Assembly (NCBI RefSeq): GCF_008711175.1
Contig: NZ_VWNF01000005.1
Location: 1-64,000 of the forward strand
DNA from: Nesterenkonia ebinurensis
GTDB taxonomy: Bacteria; Actinomycetota; Actinomycetes; Actinomycetales; Micrococcaceae
Reading direction: 5' to 3'
Length of the DNA stretch: 64,000 nucleotides
Shown piece by piece: positions 16,868 through 25,632 of this stretch. Numbering within the stretch: the stretch's first letter is position 1; each line of letters starts with the position of its first letter. Below the pieces are notes generated by a model, which was not told where the DNA came from, did no database searches, and worked only from the letters and a program-made list of their open reading frames with translations. Both the position numbers and the translations under genes were made by a program.

Positions 16868-17836
16868 TCAGCTGCTCACCGGGGTAAGTGGGTCTTCCCC
16901 GTTCAGGACCGCGACCATATTGCGGAAGGCCAGGGAGGCCATGTCGTAGCGGGTCTTATCGCCTGCAGAGCCGATATGGTGCAGCAGCACCACCTGGTCC
17001 ATGGCGCGCAGCCGTGGGTTGGTCTCAGGCTCGAACTCGTGGACGTCCAGCCCGGCTCCGGCCAGGTGACCTGATGCCAACGCATCGGCCAGTGCTTCCT
17101 CGTCCACCAGGGGCCCGCGGCCGGTGTTGATCAGATGACTGCCGGGCTTCATCTGGGCCAGTGTGTCACCGTTGATGAGGTGACGGGTTTCGGGTTTCAG
17201 CGGGCAGTGCAGGCTCACCACGTTGGAGGTGGCGAGCAGGTCGGGGAGCTCAGCGGGGCGCACCCCCAGTGCGGCGGCGTCGTCGTTGTGGGCGCGGCGT
17301 CCGGTGGCGATGATGTCCATGCCGAAGGCTGCTGCGCGCTTGGCCACGGCCATGCCGATCCGGCCCAGGCCCACGATGCCCAGGGTGGCTCCGGCGGAGA
17401 TCTGCAGGCCCACATAGTCCTGGGGTCCCCAGATCCAGGGCTCACCGGTGCGGATGCGCCGGTCGGATTCGACCACCCGCCGGGTGGAGGCCAGGATCAG
17501 CGCCAAGGTGAGGTCTGCGACCGCATCGTCGAGCACTCCGGGGGTATTGGTGACGGTGACGCCGCGCTCTGTGGCGGTATCTACATCGATGTTGTCATAG
17601 CCCACGCCCACATTGGCCACGATCTTCAGCTGGTCTCCGGCGGCGTCAAGGGTCTCAGCGTCGATCCGGTCGGTGACCAGGCTGATGATGGCTTCAGCCC
17701 CGCGGACCCCGTCCAGGAATTCCTCCCGGCTGGGCGGCGCGGAGCTCTGCGAACCGATGCGCAGTTCTCTGCCCAGCTGCGGGGTGAACTCTTCGACTGC
17801 ATTGCCGACTGACCGCGAGAGATACACATGCCCCAT
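16868..17836 (-). CDS. D-isomer-specific 2-hydroxyacid dehydrogenase (glyoxylate/hydroxypyruvate reductase type)
   Basis: 322 residues. The substrate-domain motif VANVGVGYDNIDVDTA is followed by the Rossmann fingerprint TLGIVGLGRIGMAVAKRA. The catalytic triad is present: Arg in INTGRGPLVDE, Glu in FEPETNP, and His in LLHHIGSAG. It reduces a 2-oxoacid with NAD(P)H; glyoxylate or hydroxypyruvate is most likely from the sequence. ATG 17836 gives the expected length. A much longer open frame upstream to 18619 is the shadow of nrtR. The gene is divergent from the NAD operon. Confidence 0.88.
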   Translation of the reverse strand: MGHVYLSRSVGNAVEEFTPQLGRELRIGSQSSAPPSREEFLDGVRGAEAIISLVTDRIDAETLDAAGDQLKIVANVGVGYDNIDVDTATERGVTVTNTPGVLDDAVADLTLALILASTRRVVESDRRIRTGEPWIWGPQDYVGLQISAGATLGIVGLGRIGMAVAKRAAAFGMDIIATGRRAHNDDAAALGVRPAELPDLLATSNVVSLHCPLKPETRHLINGDTLAQMKPGSHLINTGRGPLVDEEALADALASGHLAGAGLDVHEFEPETNPRLRAMDQVVLLHHIGSAGDKTRYDMASLAFRNMVAVLNGEDPLTPVSS

Positions 17837-17869
17837 GTGCCCCACATTACAGCCAGTCAGCCCTTCAGG

Positions 17870-17897
17870 TTGACGTGACCACAAGTAGGGGTACATA
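17870..17897 (+). promoter_or_regulatory. Candidate promoter of the NAD operon
   Basis: TTGACG (17870-17875) and TACATA (17892-17897) are separated by 16 bp, 57 bp before the nrtR start. The bases right after the -10 (AGTGTCATCG) could be a half of an NrtR operator, but no full palindrome was recognised. Confidence 0.4.
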
Positions 17898-17953
17898 GTG
17901 TCATCGAAACCAAAAGCCTTTATCCGGGCGATCAACCTCATCAGGACGGTGCG

Positions 17954-18658
17954 ATGACCGAAGACCCTCCGGCGCAGCATATGGTGCTGGCCGTCTCCAC
18001 GGTGATCTTCTCCCTGCGGCCCCATCCGGACACCGGCGAGCTGACCCTGTGGCTTCCCCTGGTGCGGCGGATCCGCGAGCCCTTCCACCGCCGGTGGGCG
18101 CTTCCCGGAGGTCCCCTGCAGGACTCCCAGGACCTGGGCGAGGCCGCCCGGACCGCGATGCGGCAAACCACCGGACTGCAGCCGCGGCACCTGGAGCAGC
18201 TCTATGCCTTCGGCGATGTGGACCGCTCCCCCAATGTCCCGGAACGTGTGGTCTCCATTGTCTACTGGGCGCTGGTCCGCCGGGATGAGGATGCCCATGC
18301 CGTGGACGCCGAGAATGTGGCCTGGCACCCGGTGGAGGAGGTCCCCGGCCCGCTGGCCTTCGACCATGATCTGATCGTCCGGTATGCGGTGGACCGGCTG
18401 CGGGCCAAGGTCGCCTACTCCCCCATCGCCCATGCATTCCTCCCGGAGGAGTTCCCGCTGGCCGAACTGCGCCGGGTCTATGAGGCTGTCCTGAACCGGG
18501 CGCTGGACCCTTCGAACTTCCGCCGGCAGATCCTCTCCCAAGGCACAGTGGAGGACACCGGCCGGAGGATGACCGGCACCGCCCACCGACCGCCCCGACT
18601 CTACCGCTCCGCACCGCACAGCAGCCGCTACACACTCACCATTGAGGAGAACCCGTGA
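17954..18658 (+). CDS. nrtR: NrtR, Nudix-fold regulator of NAD synthesis
   Basis: 234 residues. A Nudix-like domain (residues about 8-140; WALPGGPLQDSQDLGEAARTA corresponds to the Nudix box with partly lost catalytic residues) is followed by a winged-helix domain (residues about 150-225; PLAELRRVYEAVLNRALDPSNFRRQ). This two-domain order defines NrtR, which binds ADP-ribose and represses NAD biosynthesis and salvage genes. It is translationally coupled to nadA by a GTGA overlap (18655-18658), so it probably autoregulates the operon. Confidence 0.88.
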   Translation: MTEDPPAQHMVLAVSTVIFSLRPHPDTGELTLWLPLVRRIREPFHRRWALPGGPLQDSQDLGEAARTAMRQTTGLQPRHLEQLYAFGDVDRSPNVPERVVSIVYWALVRRDEDAHAVDAENVAWHPVEEVPGPLAFDHDLIVRYAVDRLRAKVAYSPIAHAFLPEEFPLAELRRVYEAVLNRALDPSNFRRQILSQGTVEDTGRRMTGTAHRPPRLYRSAPHSSRYTLTIEENP

Positions 18659-19929
18659 CCCTGTCCGTCAACGACCGCATCCAGCTCACCCCGGCGAAGA
18701 CCTGCAGCCCCAGCCTGGCCGCGGACCCCTGGAAGTTCGACCCGGTGCCCGGCTACGGGCCTGGATCCTCTCAGGCCGATCCGGTGCCCGAGCCTGCTGT
18801 CCACCCGGGTCAGCTGCCGGCGGCCTACCGTCAGATGCCGGAGGATGAGCTGCACCGACGCATCCTGGCTGCCAAGGCCCAGCTGGGTGATGAGCTGGTG
18901 ATTCTGGGCCATTTCTATCAGCGCGACGAGGTGGTCCAGCACGCCGACTTCCTCGGCGACTCCTTCCAGCTGGCCAAGGCTGCGCTGAGCCGCCCGGAAG
19001 CCCGGAGTATTGTCTTCTGCGGGGTGCACTTCATGGCCGAGACCGCCGATATCCTCTCCCGGGGCGACCAGCGGGTGATCCTGCCGAATCTGGCCGCAGG
19101 CTGCTCCATGGCCGATATGGCTGATGAAGACTCCGTGGAGAGCGCCTGGGAGGAGATCTGTGAGGTCTACGGCGCGGATCCGCAGAACGTCCGGCCAGGT
19201 GCTGACGGCAAGCTGCCTGTGCTTCCGGTGACCTATATGAATTCCTCCGCCGCGCTGAAGGCCTTCTGCGGGCGCCACGGCGGGATCGTCTGCACCTCCT
19301 CCAATGCTGAGGCTGTCCTGGAGTGGGCTTTTGAGCGGGCGCACCGGGTGCTGTTCTTCCCCGACCAGCACCTGGGCCGCAATACCGCCAAGGCGATGGG
19401 GGTGCCGCTGGAGCAGATGCCGATATGGAACCCGCGCAGACCTCTGGGCGGGAACACCGAACAGCAGCTGGTGGAGGCCCGGGTACTGCTCTGGCACGGG
19501 TTCTGCTCGGTGCACCGGCGCTTCACGGTGGCGCAGATTGACCAAGCCCGGGCGGAGCACCCGGGCTGCCGGGTGATCGTGCACCCGGAGTGCCCCATGC
19601 CGGTGGTGGACGCCGCCGACGCCGCAGGCTCCACCGATGCGATCAGGAAGTACGTGGCGGCCAGCTCCCCAGGAGAGGTGATCGCCATCGGCACGGAGAT
19701 CAACCTGGTCAACCGGCTGGCTGCCGAATACCCGGACCGCACCATCTTCTGCCTGGACCCGGTGATCTGCCCCTGCTCCACGATGTACCGGATTCATCCC
19801 GGGTACCTGGCCTGGGTGCTGGATGAACTGGTGGAGGGCCGGGCGCCCAATCAGATCACCGTGAACGCCGAGGTCGCAGAGCCGGCCCGGGTGGCGCTGG
19901 ACCGGATGCTGGCGGCTGTGCCGAAATGA
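18655..19929 (+). CDS. nadA: Quinolinate synthase
   Basis: 424 residues, the actinobacterial type with a long N-terminal extension. It condenses iminoaspartate with dihydroxyacetone phosphate. Motifs include LGHFYQRDEVVQHADFLGDS, the cluster cysteines in VFCGVHFMAETADI, WHGFCSVH and VICPCSTMYRI, and GTEINLVNRL. It uses a GTG start overlapping the nrtR stop, and its stop overlaps nadC by ATGA. It needs a 4Fe-4S cluster, which fits the cysteine desulfurase in the same operon. Confidence 0.95.
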   Translation: MTLSVNDRIQLTPAKTCSPSLAADPWKFDPVPGYGPGSSQADPVPEPAVHPGQLPAAYRQMPEDELHRRILAAKAQLGDELVILGHFYQRDEVVQHADFLGDSFQLAKAALSRPEARSIVFCGVHFMAETADILSRGDQRVILPNLAAGCSMADMADEDSVESAWEEICEVYGADPQNVRPGADGKLPVLPVTYMNSSAALKAFCGRHGGIVCTSSNAEAVLEWAFERAHRVLFFPDQHLGRNTAKAMGVPLEQMPIWNPRRPLGGNTEQQLVEARVLLWHGFCSVHRRFTVAQIDQARAEHPGCRVIVHPECPMPVVDAADAAGSTDAIRKYVAASSPGEVIAIGTEINLVNRLAAEYPDRTIFCLDPVICPCSTMYRIHPGYLAWVLDELVEGRAPNQITVNAEVAEPARVALDRMLAAVPK

Positions 19930-20831
19930 GCGAAGCGATGTTCTCCCCGGGCTCATCTGCGGGGCCGTTCGCCCCGGTGCTCAGCACAGCCCAGATCGAC
20001 CGCGTGATCCGCACCGCCTTGGATGAGGATCTGCCGTTCGGGGATCTGACCACCGAGTCCCTGGTTCCGCAGACGGCTCAGGCCGCGGCGGTGCTCACCG
20101 CCCGTGAGCCGGGCATCTTCAGCGGCGGGCAGGTCTTCGCCCGGGCCATGCGCACCCTGGACCCGGAGGTCTCCGTGGAGCTTGAGGCCGCCGAGGGCGC
20201 CCAGTTCCTCGCCGGGGATCATCTGGCCAGGGTCAGCGGCCCTGCCCGGCCGATCCTCACTGCTGAGCGGATCGCGCTGAACCTGGTACAGCGGATGTGC
20301 GGGGTTGCTGCGCTGACCGCGCAGTATGCGGCGGCAGTGAAAGGTACCGGGGTACGGATCACCGACACCCGGAAAACCACCCCTGGGCTGCGGGTGCTGG
20401 AGCGGTATGCGGTGCGGTGCGGAGGCGGGCGCAACCACCGGTTCAGCCTCTCGGACGCGGTGATGGCCAAGGACAACCACCTGGCTGCAGTGGCGGCTGC
20501 CGGTATTCCGCTCGCCCAGGCGCTGGCGGAGGCCAGGACCCGGCTGCCGCATACGGCTCATCTCGAGGTGGAGGTGGACAGGATGGACCAGATTCCTGCC
20601 GCACTGCAGGGCGGGGCTGACACCATCATGCTGGACAACTTCCCCGTGGAGGACATGCGCCGGGCGGTGGAGCTGATCGACGGCCGCGCCCAGGTGGAGG
20701 CCTCCGGCGGGGTCTCCCTGGAGACGGTGGGCGCGATTGCGCGCACCGGAGTCGATGTCATCAGCGTCGGGGCTCTCACCCACAGCGCACGCGGGCTGGA
20801 CCTGGGCCTGGACTTCAGGGTGGAGCCGTGA
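19926..20831 (+). CDS. nadC: Quinolinate phosphoribosyltransferase
   Basis: 301 residues, full length. Family motifs are DLPFGDLTTESLVP, NLVQRMCGVAALT, TDTRKTTPGLRVLERYAV and GGGRNHRFSLSDAVMAKDNH, with the C-terminal barrel segments VEVDRMDQI and EASGGVSLETV. It converts quinolinate and PRPP to nicotinate mononucleotide. It overlaps nadA (ATGA) and the desulfurase gene (GTGA). Confidence 0.96.
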   Translation: MSEAMFSPGSSAGPFAPVLSTAQIDRVIRTALDEDLPFGDLTTESLVPQTAQAAAVLTAREPGIFSGGQVFARAMRTLDPEVSVELEAAEGAQFLAGDHLARVSGPARPILTAERIALNLVQRMCGVAALTAQYAAAVKGTGVRITDTRKTTPGLRVLERYAVRCGGGRNHRFSLSDAVMAKDNHLAAVAAAGIPLAQALAEARTRLPHTAHLEVEVDRMDQIPAALQGGADTIMLDNFPVEDMRRAVELIDGRAQVEASGGVSLETVGAIARTGVDVISVGALTHSARGLDLGLDFRVEP

Positions 20832-21949
20832 TCTATCTGGATGAGGCCGCCGCTGCCCCGCCCCGGCCTGAGGTGCTGGAGGCGATGTGGCCGCACCTGA
20901 CCCGCAGCTTCGCGAACCCGGCCAGCAGACACGATCCCGGGCTGGAGGCACATCGGGCGCTCGATGAGGCCAGGCGCCGGGTAGCCCACCAGCTGGGTGC
21001 CCGTCCTGCTGAGATCACCTTCACATCCGGGGGCACCGAGTCGGATAACGCGGCGGTGAAGGGGATCGCCCTGGCCGCACCCCGTGGCCGCCATGTGCTG
21101 GTCTCTGCCGTGGAGCATCCTGCAGTACTGGAGTCTGTGGCCTGGCTGGGCCGAATGGGATTCCAGGTGGAGCAGATTCCGGTGGATTCTGCGGGGGTGG
21201 TCACCGGTGAGGCGCTGGCCGCTGCCCTGCGCCCGGATACCACCCTGGTCAGCGTGCAGTACGCCAATGGTGAGGTCGGCACCGTGCAGGACATTCCTTT
21301 GCTCAGCGCGATGGCCTCCCGCCATGAAGTGCCTTTCCACACCGATGCGGTGCAGGCGGCCGGTGCGATGCCGCTGGAGGTGACGCAGCTCGGGGTTCAG
21401 GCGCTCAGCCTGGCCGGCCATAAGCTCGGCACGCCCAAGGGGGTCGGGGTGCTGTATCTGCGCCGGCGGACTCCCTTTGAGCCGCTCATCCATGGCGGCG
21501 GCCAGCAGCGCGGCCACCGCTCGGGGACGGAGAATGTGGCCGGAGCGGTGGGGATGGCCACGGCGCTGGGGCTGGCCTCCGGGCGTGATGTGCAGGCGTG
21601 GCGGCGGCGTCGTGACCTGTTCGTCTCCGCAGTGGAGCAGGCTGTTCCCGGGACTCGGCTGACCGGGCACCGCAGCCAGCGGCTTCCGGGACATGCCTCC
21701 TTTGTGCTGGAGGGCCGCAGTGGGGAGTCTGTGCTACTGGACCTGCAGGAGCAGGGGGTGTTCTGCTCCTCAGGGTCGGCCTGTGCTGCCGGCAGCAGCG
21801 AACCGAGCCCGGTGCTGCGTGCGATGGGCTACTCGGATGATCAGGCGCAGGCTGCTCTACGCTTCACTTTCGGGCCGGAGACACCGGAGGCAGATCTGGA
21901 CCACACCGTGGAGGCCCTGCGATCCCGCGGCCCGGGATTGCGGGTTTGA
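20828..21949 (+). CDS. Cysteine desulfurase (NifS/IscS-like) of the NAD operon
   Basis: 373 residues, class V aminotransferase fold. The PLP Lys lies in SLAGHKLGTPKGVGVL, the catalytic Cys loop is GSACAAGSSEPS, and the N terminus YLDEAAAAPPRPEV is typical. In this position it most likely supplies sulfur for the NadA iron-sulfur cluster. It starts with GTG overlapping the nadC stop. It is the last gene of the operon; a 127-bp gap without features follows. Confidence 0.92.
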   Translation: MIYLDEAAAAPPRPEVLEAMWPHLTRSFANPASRHDPGLEAHRALDEARRRVAHQLGARPAEITFTSGGTESDNAAVKGIALAAPRGRHVLVSAVEHPAVLESVAWLGRMGFQVEQIPVDSAGVVTGEALAAALRPDTTLVSVQYANGEVGTVQDIPLLSAMASRHEVPFHTDAVQAAGAMPLEVTQLGVQALSLAGHKLGTPKGVGVLYLRRRTPFEPLIHGGGQQRGHRSGTENVAGAVGMATALGLASGRDVQAWRRRRDLFVSAVEQAVPGTRLTGHRSQRLPGHASFVLEGRSGESVLLDLQEQGVFCSSGSACAAGSSEPSPVLRAMGYSDDQAQAALRFTFGPETPEADLDHTVEALRSRGPGLRV

Positions 21950-22076
21950 TTCCGTGACCTGGGCAGCAGAGACCTTCGGGGCACCAATTCCTGCACCAGC
22001 CTCCGATCCGCTCACGGCATGATCGGGACATTAATCTTCAATCTTCGTGCACACTCTGGGCTACAGTGGTGTCATC

Positions 22077-24761
22077 ATGCTGGTAGGCCGACAGGACGAT
22101 CTTGACGCTATCCGTAGCGCGATCGGGCACGCTGCATCCGGCTCCCCCCAGCTTGTCGTCATCGAAGGCGATCCGGGAATAGGCAAGCGTTCCCTGGCCC
22201 GAGCGGCTCTAGCTGGCGCCGGCGGCGCACAAATCGTCAGAGTCACCTGTGATCGTTCTGAAACCTCAGTCGCCTATGCGGCCCTCGACCAGCTATTGCG
22301 CGCCGCCGATCTCGACCCCGGACCTCCGGAGGCCCTCGGCTCGACTCTTCCAGCTGCCCGCCGCCTGTTGAACGCCCTGAACCAACTCGACGAGACCATC
22401 AGTCCGCTGTGCGTTCTCATCGAGGAAGCTCATCTGATGGACGAATCCTCCGCCGAGGTGCTGGCCATCGTCGCACGGCGCCTGTCTGCGGAGTGCCTCC
22501 TGGTGATCGCCACATGCGAACCAGCTTCGGGCGGGTTCGCAGACGCGGCCAAGGGCTTGTCCGGCGGACAGGTCCTGCGATTGGACGGCCTCAGCTTCGA
22601 TGACCTCGTCGTTCTGACCCGCCACCGGGGTCTGACCGTTCCAGAACGGCGGCTCCGACACTGGCTGGAGACCACCGGAGGCAATCCCGCCTACCTGACG
22701 GCGATCCTCGAGGGATACAGCGCTGCCCCAGCTGGTCAGGCCGAAAACGTCCCCCTGCCTGCCTCGCTCACCGAAGCTGCCTCGGCACGGATAGCGGTGG
22801 CTTCACCCCCCGCCCGCGCGCTGTTGGAGTTGCTCTCCGTCGCCGAGAATCCGATGACTGTGGCCCAGGTCTCCGCGGCAGCCGCCAGTGAAGGAATAGA
22901 GGTCAGTGTCCCCGAGGCTCAGGAGGTCGGATTGTTGGACACCGGGCAGGGCGGACAGCTACGCACCCTCCGCCCTGCTTCTAACATCTTGCGGCATACC
23001 GCACGTGTCCTCATGCCGCCTGCCAGGCGCCGCGATATGCACCGAGCCGTGGCCGGAGTAGTCAACGGCGAGACACGCCTGGTCCATCTCGCGGCCTCGG
23101 TGGAAGACACCGACCCTGAGGTAGCCCGGCTGCTGGTGCAGGGGGCGGAAGAAGCACTTGATGGTGGCCGGTACCGGCGTGCCTGCGAGCTGCTGCTCAG
23201 GGCCGCTGATGTCACCCCCGATGCCAGCATTTTCGAGAATCTCGTGCTGCGTGCCGGTCTCGTCATCGCCTACGCGGAGGATCCGGGCATGACAGCCGAG
23301 ATCAATCCGCTGGTGCGGCGCTGCCAACCTTCCCCGCTGCGCACGATGCTCCTGGGCATGGAGGCGTTCCTCGCCCAGGATTACGCCAACGCCGAGCATC
23401 AGGCGACAACCGCGCTTGAACAGGCCGTCCGAGCCGGCAAGGACCAGACCGCCATTGGCGCGGCGGTCCTGGCTGGCTCGCTGCGCGCCCACAGCACCGA
23501 ACCCGCCTCAGCCCTGGAGGCCTTCGATGCCGCCCGTCAGGCCACCGAGCGCCTTCCAGATGCCCCTATCACCCGGGCCTACCATGTCCAGCGAGCCTGG
23601 GCCGAGTGGATGAATGGGCGGTTCGAGGCCGCCCTGGAAGAGCTGGAATGGCTGGATAGAGACCCCCGCCCGCTGCCCGAGCGCACCGATACACACTTTG
23701 TCCGAGCCCGGATCCGGTTCTACCAGGGCAATTCCTCCGGTGCGGCCGAGGATGTGGCAGCTGGCCTTGCTGTCATGGACGACCTGTCCATCCCCACCGG
23801 TGTACTTCGCGGACTCGGTGAACTGGCCCTCCTGGACTGGCATGCAGGACGCTGGGAGACAGCCCAGGAGCGCGCCCGGCTCGTGTTGGACACCGGAAAG
23901 GACGTGCGCCGCAACTACGGGCTCGTCGCCTCACGGGCCACCCTGGCCAACATCGCCGCCGCCCAAGGCTCATGGTCTGAGGCTGAGCGGCACCTCGCAG
24001 CGGCAGCAAAGGTCCCAAGTGAGCTGGCTGCCATCCAAACTCGGGTTCATCTCGCTTCTGCTTCAGCGGGCCTTGAACGGGCCCGTCGTAACCCCGCTGC
24101 AATGCTCGCCGCCCTGGATCCCCTCAGGGAAGCACCCTTCGCCCTGGCGGCCGCCAGGATTAATAACGGCTGGTGGAGAGCCTTTGAGGTCGAAGCCCTC
24201 GTCGCTCTGGACAGGCTGACCGAGGCAGCTGATGCCCAGGAACGCTTCCGCGAGGAAAGCGGGCACCAGCCGACGCTTGCCCTGCACGGACACCCCGACT
24301 GGACCGGGGCGTTGCTGGCCCGCGCCCGCGGTGAGCATGACACGGCCCTAGAGATATCGGCACGATCAGTCGCCGCCACCGCACCGCCGCTGGTGCACGC
24401 CCTGCAGATGCGAGACCATGCGAGTCTTCTCAGCGGCTCTGGACGTCACCAGGAGGCTCGGCGGGCGCGTGAGCGGGCGGAGAGCCTCCTGCAACGCCTC
24501 GGTGCCACTGCCTACCTCGGTAGTGCCGCAGACGACCCAGACCAGCGCGCAGACGGACTACCGGCGCACCTCACCTCCCGAGAGCGAGAAGTGGCGCGCC
24601 TTGCCGCCGAAGGCTGGACGAATAAGGAGATCGCGGCCCGGCTCTTTGTCACTGCGAAGACGATCGAGTACCACCTGGGCAACGTCATGGCCAAACTCGG
24701 GCTCCGCAGCCGCCGCCAGCTCCGGCCCCTGCTTGCCAGGTCCGCGGCAGTGCAGCCTTAG
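22077..24761 (+). CDS. Large ATP-binding LuxR-family (LAL) transcriptional regulator
   Basis: 894 residues. It opens with MLVGRQDDLDAI, then a Walker A motif GDPGIGKRS (residues 31-39) and an ATPase of the AAA16/MalT type. A long helical TPR-like middle follows (about 330-810). The C-terminal LuxR helix-turn-helix reads LTSREREVARLAAEGWTNKE and continues to residue about 890. ATG 22077 is preferred over a GTG at 22047 because it begins the conserved fold. It is followed by the SipW/TasA-like locus in the same direction and is the obvious candidate activator of it. The ligand is unknown. Confidence 0.87.
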   Translation: MLVGRQDDLDAIRSAIGHAASGSPQLVVIEGDPGIGKRSLARAALAGAGGAQIVRVTCDRSETSVAYAALDQLLRAADLDPGPPEALGSTLPAARRLLNALNQLDETISPLCVLIEEAHLMDESSAEVLAIVARRLSAECLLVIATCEPASGGFADAAKGLSGGQVLRLDGLSFDDLVVLTRHRGLTVPERRLRHWLETTGGNPAYLTAILEGYSAAPAGQAENVPLPASLTEAASARIAVASPPARALLELLSVAENPMTVAQVSAAAASEGIEVSVPEAQEVGLLDTGQGGQLRTLRPASNILRHTARVLMPPARRRDMHRAVAGVVNGETRLVHLAASVEDTDPEVARLLVQGAEEALDGGRYRRACELLLRAADVTPDASIFENLVLRAGLVIAYAEDPGMTAEINPLVRRCQPSPLRTMLLGMEAFLAQDYANAEHQATTALEQAVRAGKDQTAIGAAVLAGSLRAHSTEPASALEAFDAARQATERLPDAPITRAYHVQRAWAEWMNGRFEAALEELEWLDRDPRPLPERTDTHFVRARIRFYQGNSSGAAEDVAAGLAVMDDLSIPTGVLRGLGELALLDWHAGRWETAQERARLVLDTGKDVRRNYGLVASRATLANIAAAQGSWSEAERHLAAAAKVPSELAAIQTRVHLASASAGLERARRNPAAMLAALDPLREAPFALAAARINNGWWRAFEVEALVALDRLTEAADAQERFREESGHQPTLALHGHPDWTGALLARARGEHDTALEISARSVAATAPPLVHALQMRDHASLLSGSGRHQEARRARERAESLLQRLGATAYLGSAADDPDQRADGLPAHLTSREREVARLAAEGWTNKEIAARLFVTAKTIEYHLGNVMAKLGLRSRRQLRPLLARSAAVQP

Positions 24762-24799
24762 CCGCACCCTGTGGCTCCTGTCCGAATTCGAACCCAGAA

Positions 24800-24816
24800 C
24801 TAGGGAAAATCCCTAG
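24800..24816. promoter_or_regulatory. Perfect palindrome upstream of the surface-protein operon
   Basis: CTAGGGA-AAA-TCCCTAG has 7-bp perfect arms, 75 bp upstream of the 24891 start and 39 bp after the LAL regulator stop. LuxR-type regulators bind palindromes of this kind, so it is a candidate site for one of the two flanking LuxR proteins. This assignment is inference. Confidence 0.5.
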
Positions 24817-24890
24817 GGACTTCGCCTGTACCGCCCTCTAGCGTGGTTTCTTGCGGCTGATCGACCGCGCCCCGAACGCGAAGAGGTGTT

Positions 24891-25550
24891 ATGTCCACGG
24901 CGGAAATCTGTGTCCTGGAAGTAGCCAGCACTCCCGGCGACGGCGCCGGCAGTGCCCTACCGGACACCGGCACCGACCTCACCGTGTTGCTCGTCCTGGC
25001 CGGCGTGCTGGTGATCCTCGGCCTCATCGTGGTCCGCCGGATCCCGGGCACGCGCAGCCCAGAGGGCTCGGGCCGAGGTGGCGGCGCGGCCGTCCTGGCC
25101 GTGGCTGTCCTTAGCCTGGGTCTTTTTGCCCCGTCCACGCCGGCCGCCGCGAGCGAGGGCTCCCCGTCGGATGAGGACTGCCGCCTGATCGAGATCGAGG
25201 GGATCACCATCGACCTCGAGGCCGGAGACGATCTCATTCCTGGCGATTCCCGTTCGGCGCTGTCCTTCACGGTCCACAACAGCGTGGACTTCCCCATCGA
25301 GTTGAGCATCGGCTCCGAGGTCGTCCAGGACGGCGACGGCCTCGCTCGCTGGATCCTCACCGATCTCACCGCCGGGGCGCGCAGTGTCCAGGAGAGCCTC
25401 GGCGCTGGCCCTGCGCTCGCCCCGCAGACGCTCGAACCGGGTGAGAGCGCCGTTGTCGACTACGTCCTCAAGCTCGACCCGACCGCCGGCAATGACACCC
25501 AGGGCGCCGAGCTGGCCTTCGTCTCAATCATCGACGTCCGCCAGAGCTAG
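24891..25550 (+). CDS. Two-segment membrane/surface protein with N-terminal LPXTG-like signal and TasA-like beta domain
   Basis: 219 residues. LPDTG (23-27) is followed at once by a hydrophobic stretch (30-48) and RR (49-50). This is the layout of a sortase signal, yet it is at the N terminus. A second hydrophobic segment (about 65-82, ending STPAAA) could be a signal anchor with a cleavage site. Residues 95-219 form a beta-rich, acidic extracellular domain resembling the camelysin/TasA class (ALSFTVHNSVDFPIELSI; LEPGESAVVDYVLKLD). AGAGGTG precedes the ATG. It is the first gene of the SipW cluster. No close function is recognised. Confidence 0.7.
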   Translation: MSTAEICVLEVASTPGDGAGSALPDTGTDLTVLLVLAGVLVILGLIVVRRIPGTRSPEGSGRGGGAAVLAVAVLSLGLFAPSTPAAASEGSPSDEDCRLIEIEGITIDLEAGDDLIPGDSRSALSFTVHNSVDFPIELSIGSEVVQDGDGLARWILTDLTAGARSVQESLGAGPALAPQTLEPGESAVVDYVLKLDPTAGNDTQGAELAFVSIIDVRQS

Positions 25551-25632
25551 ACCATCCCCTCTGTCCATCCGTCCCCGACCCCAACCCGCGCCTGTCCCGA
25601 TGGCAGGTAACCCACCAAGGAAGGAAACACCC

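Noticed and set aside
17837-18619. N-terminal extension of the 2-hydroxyacid dehydrogenase frame
   Set aside because: These codons are antisense to nrtR, and the conserved dehydrogenase begins at ATG 17836.
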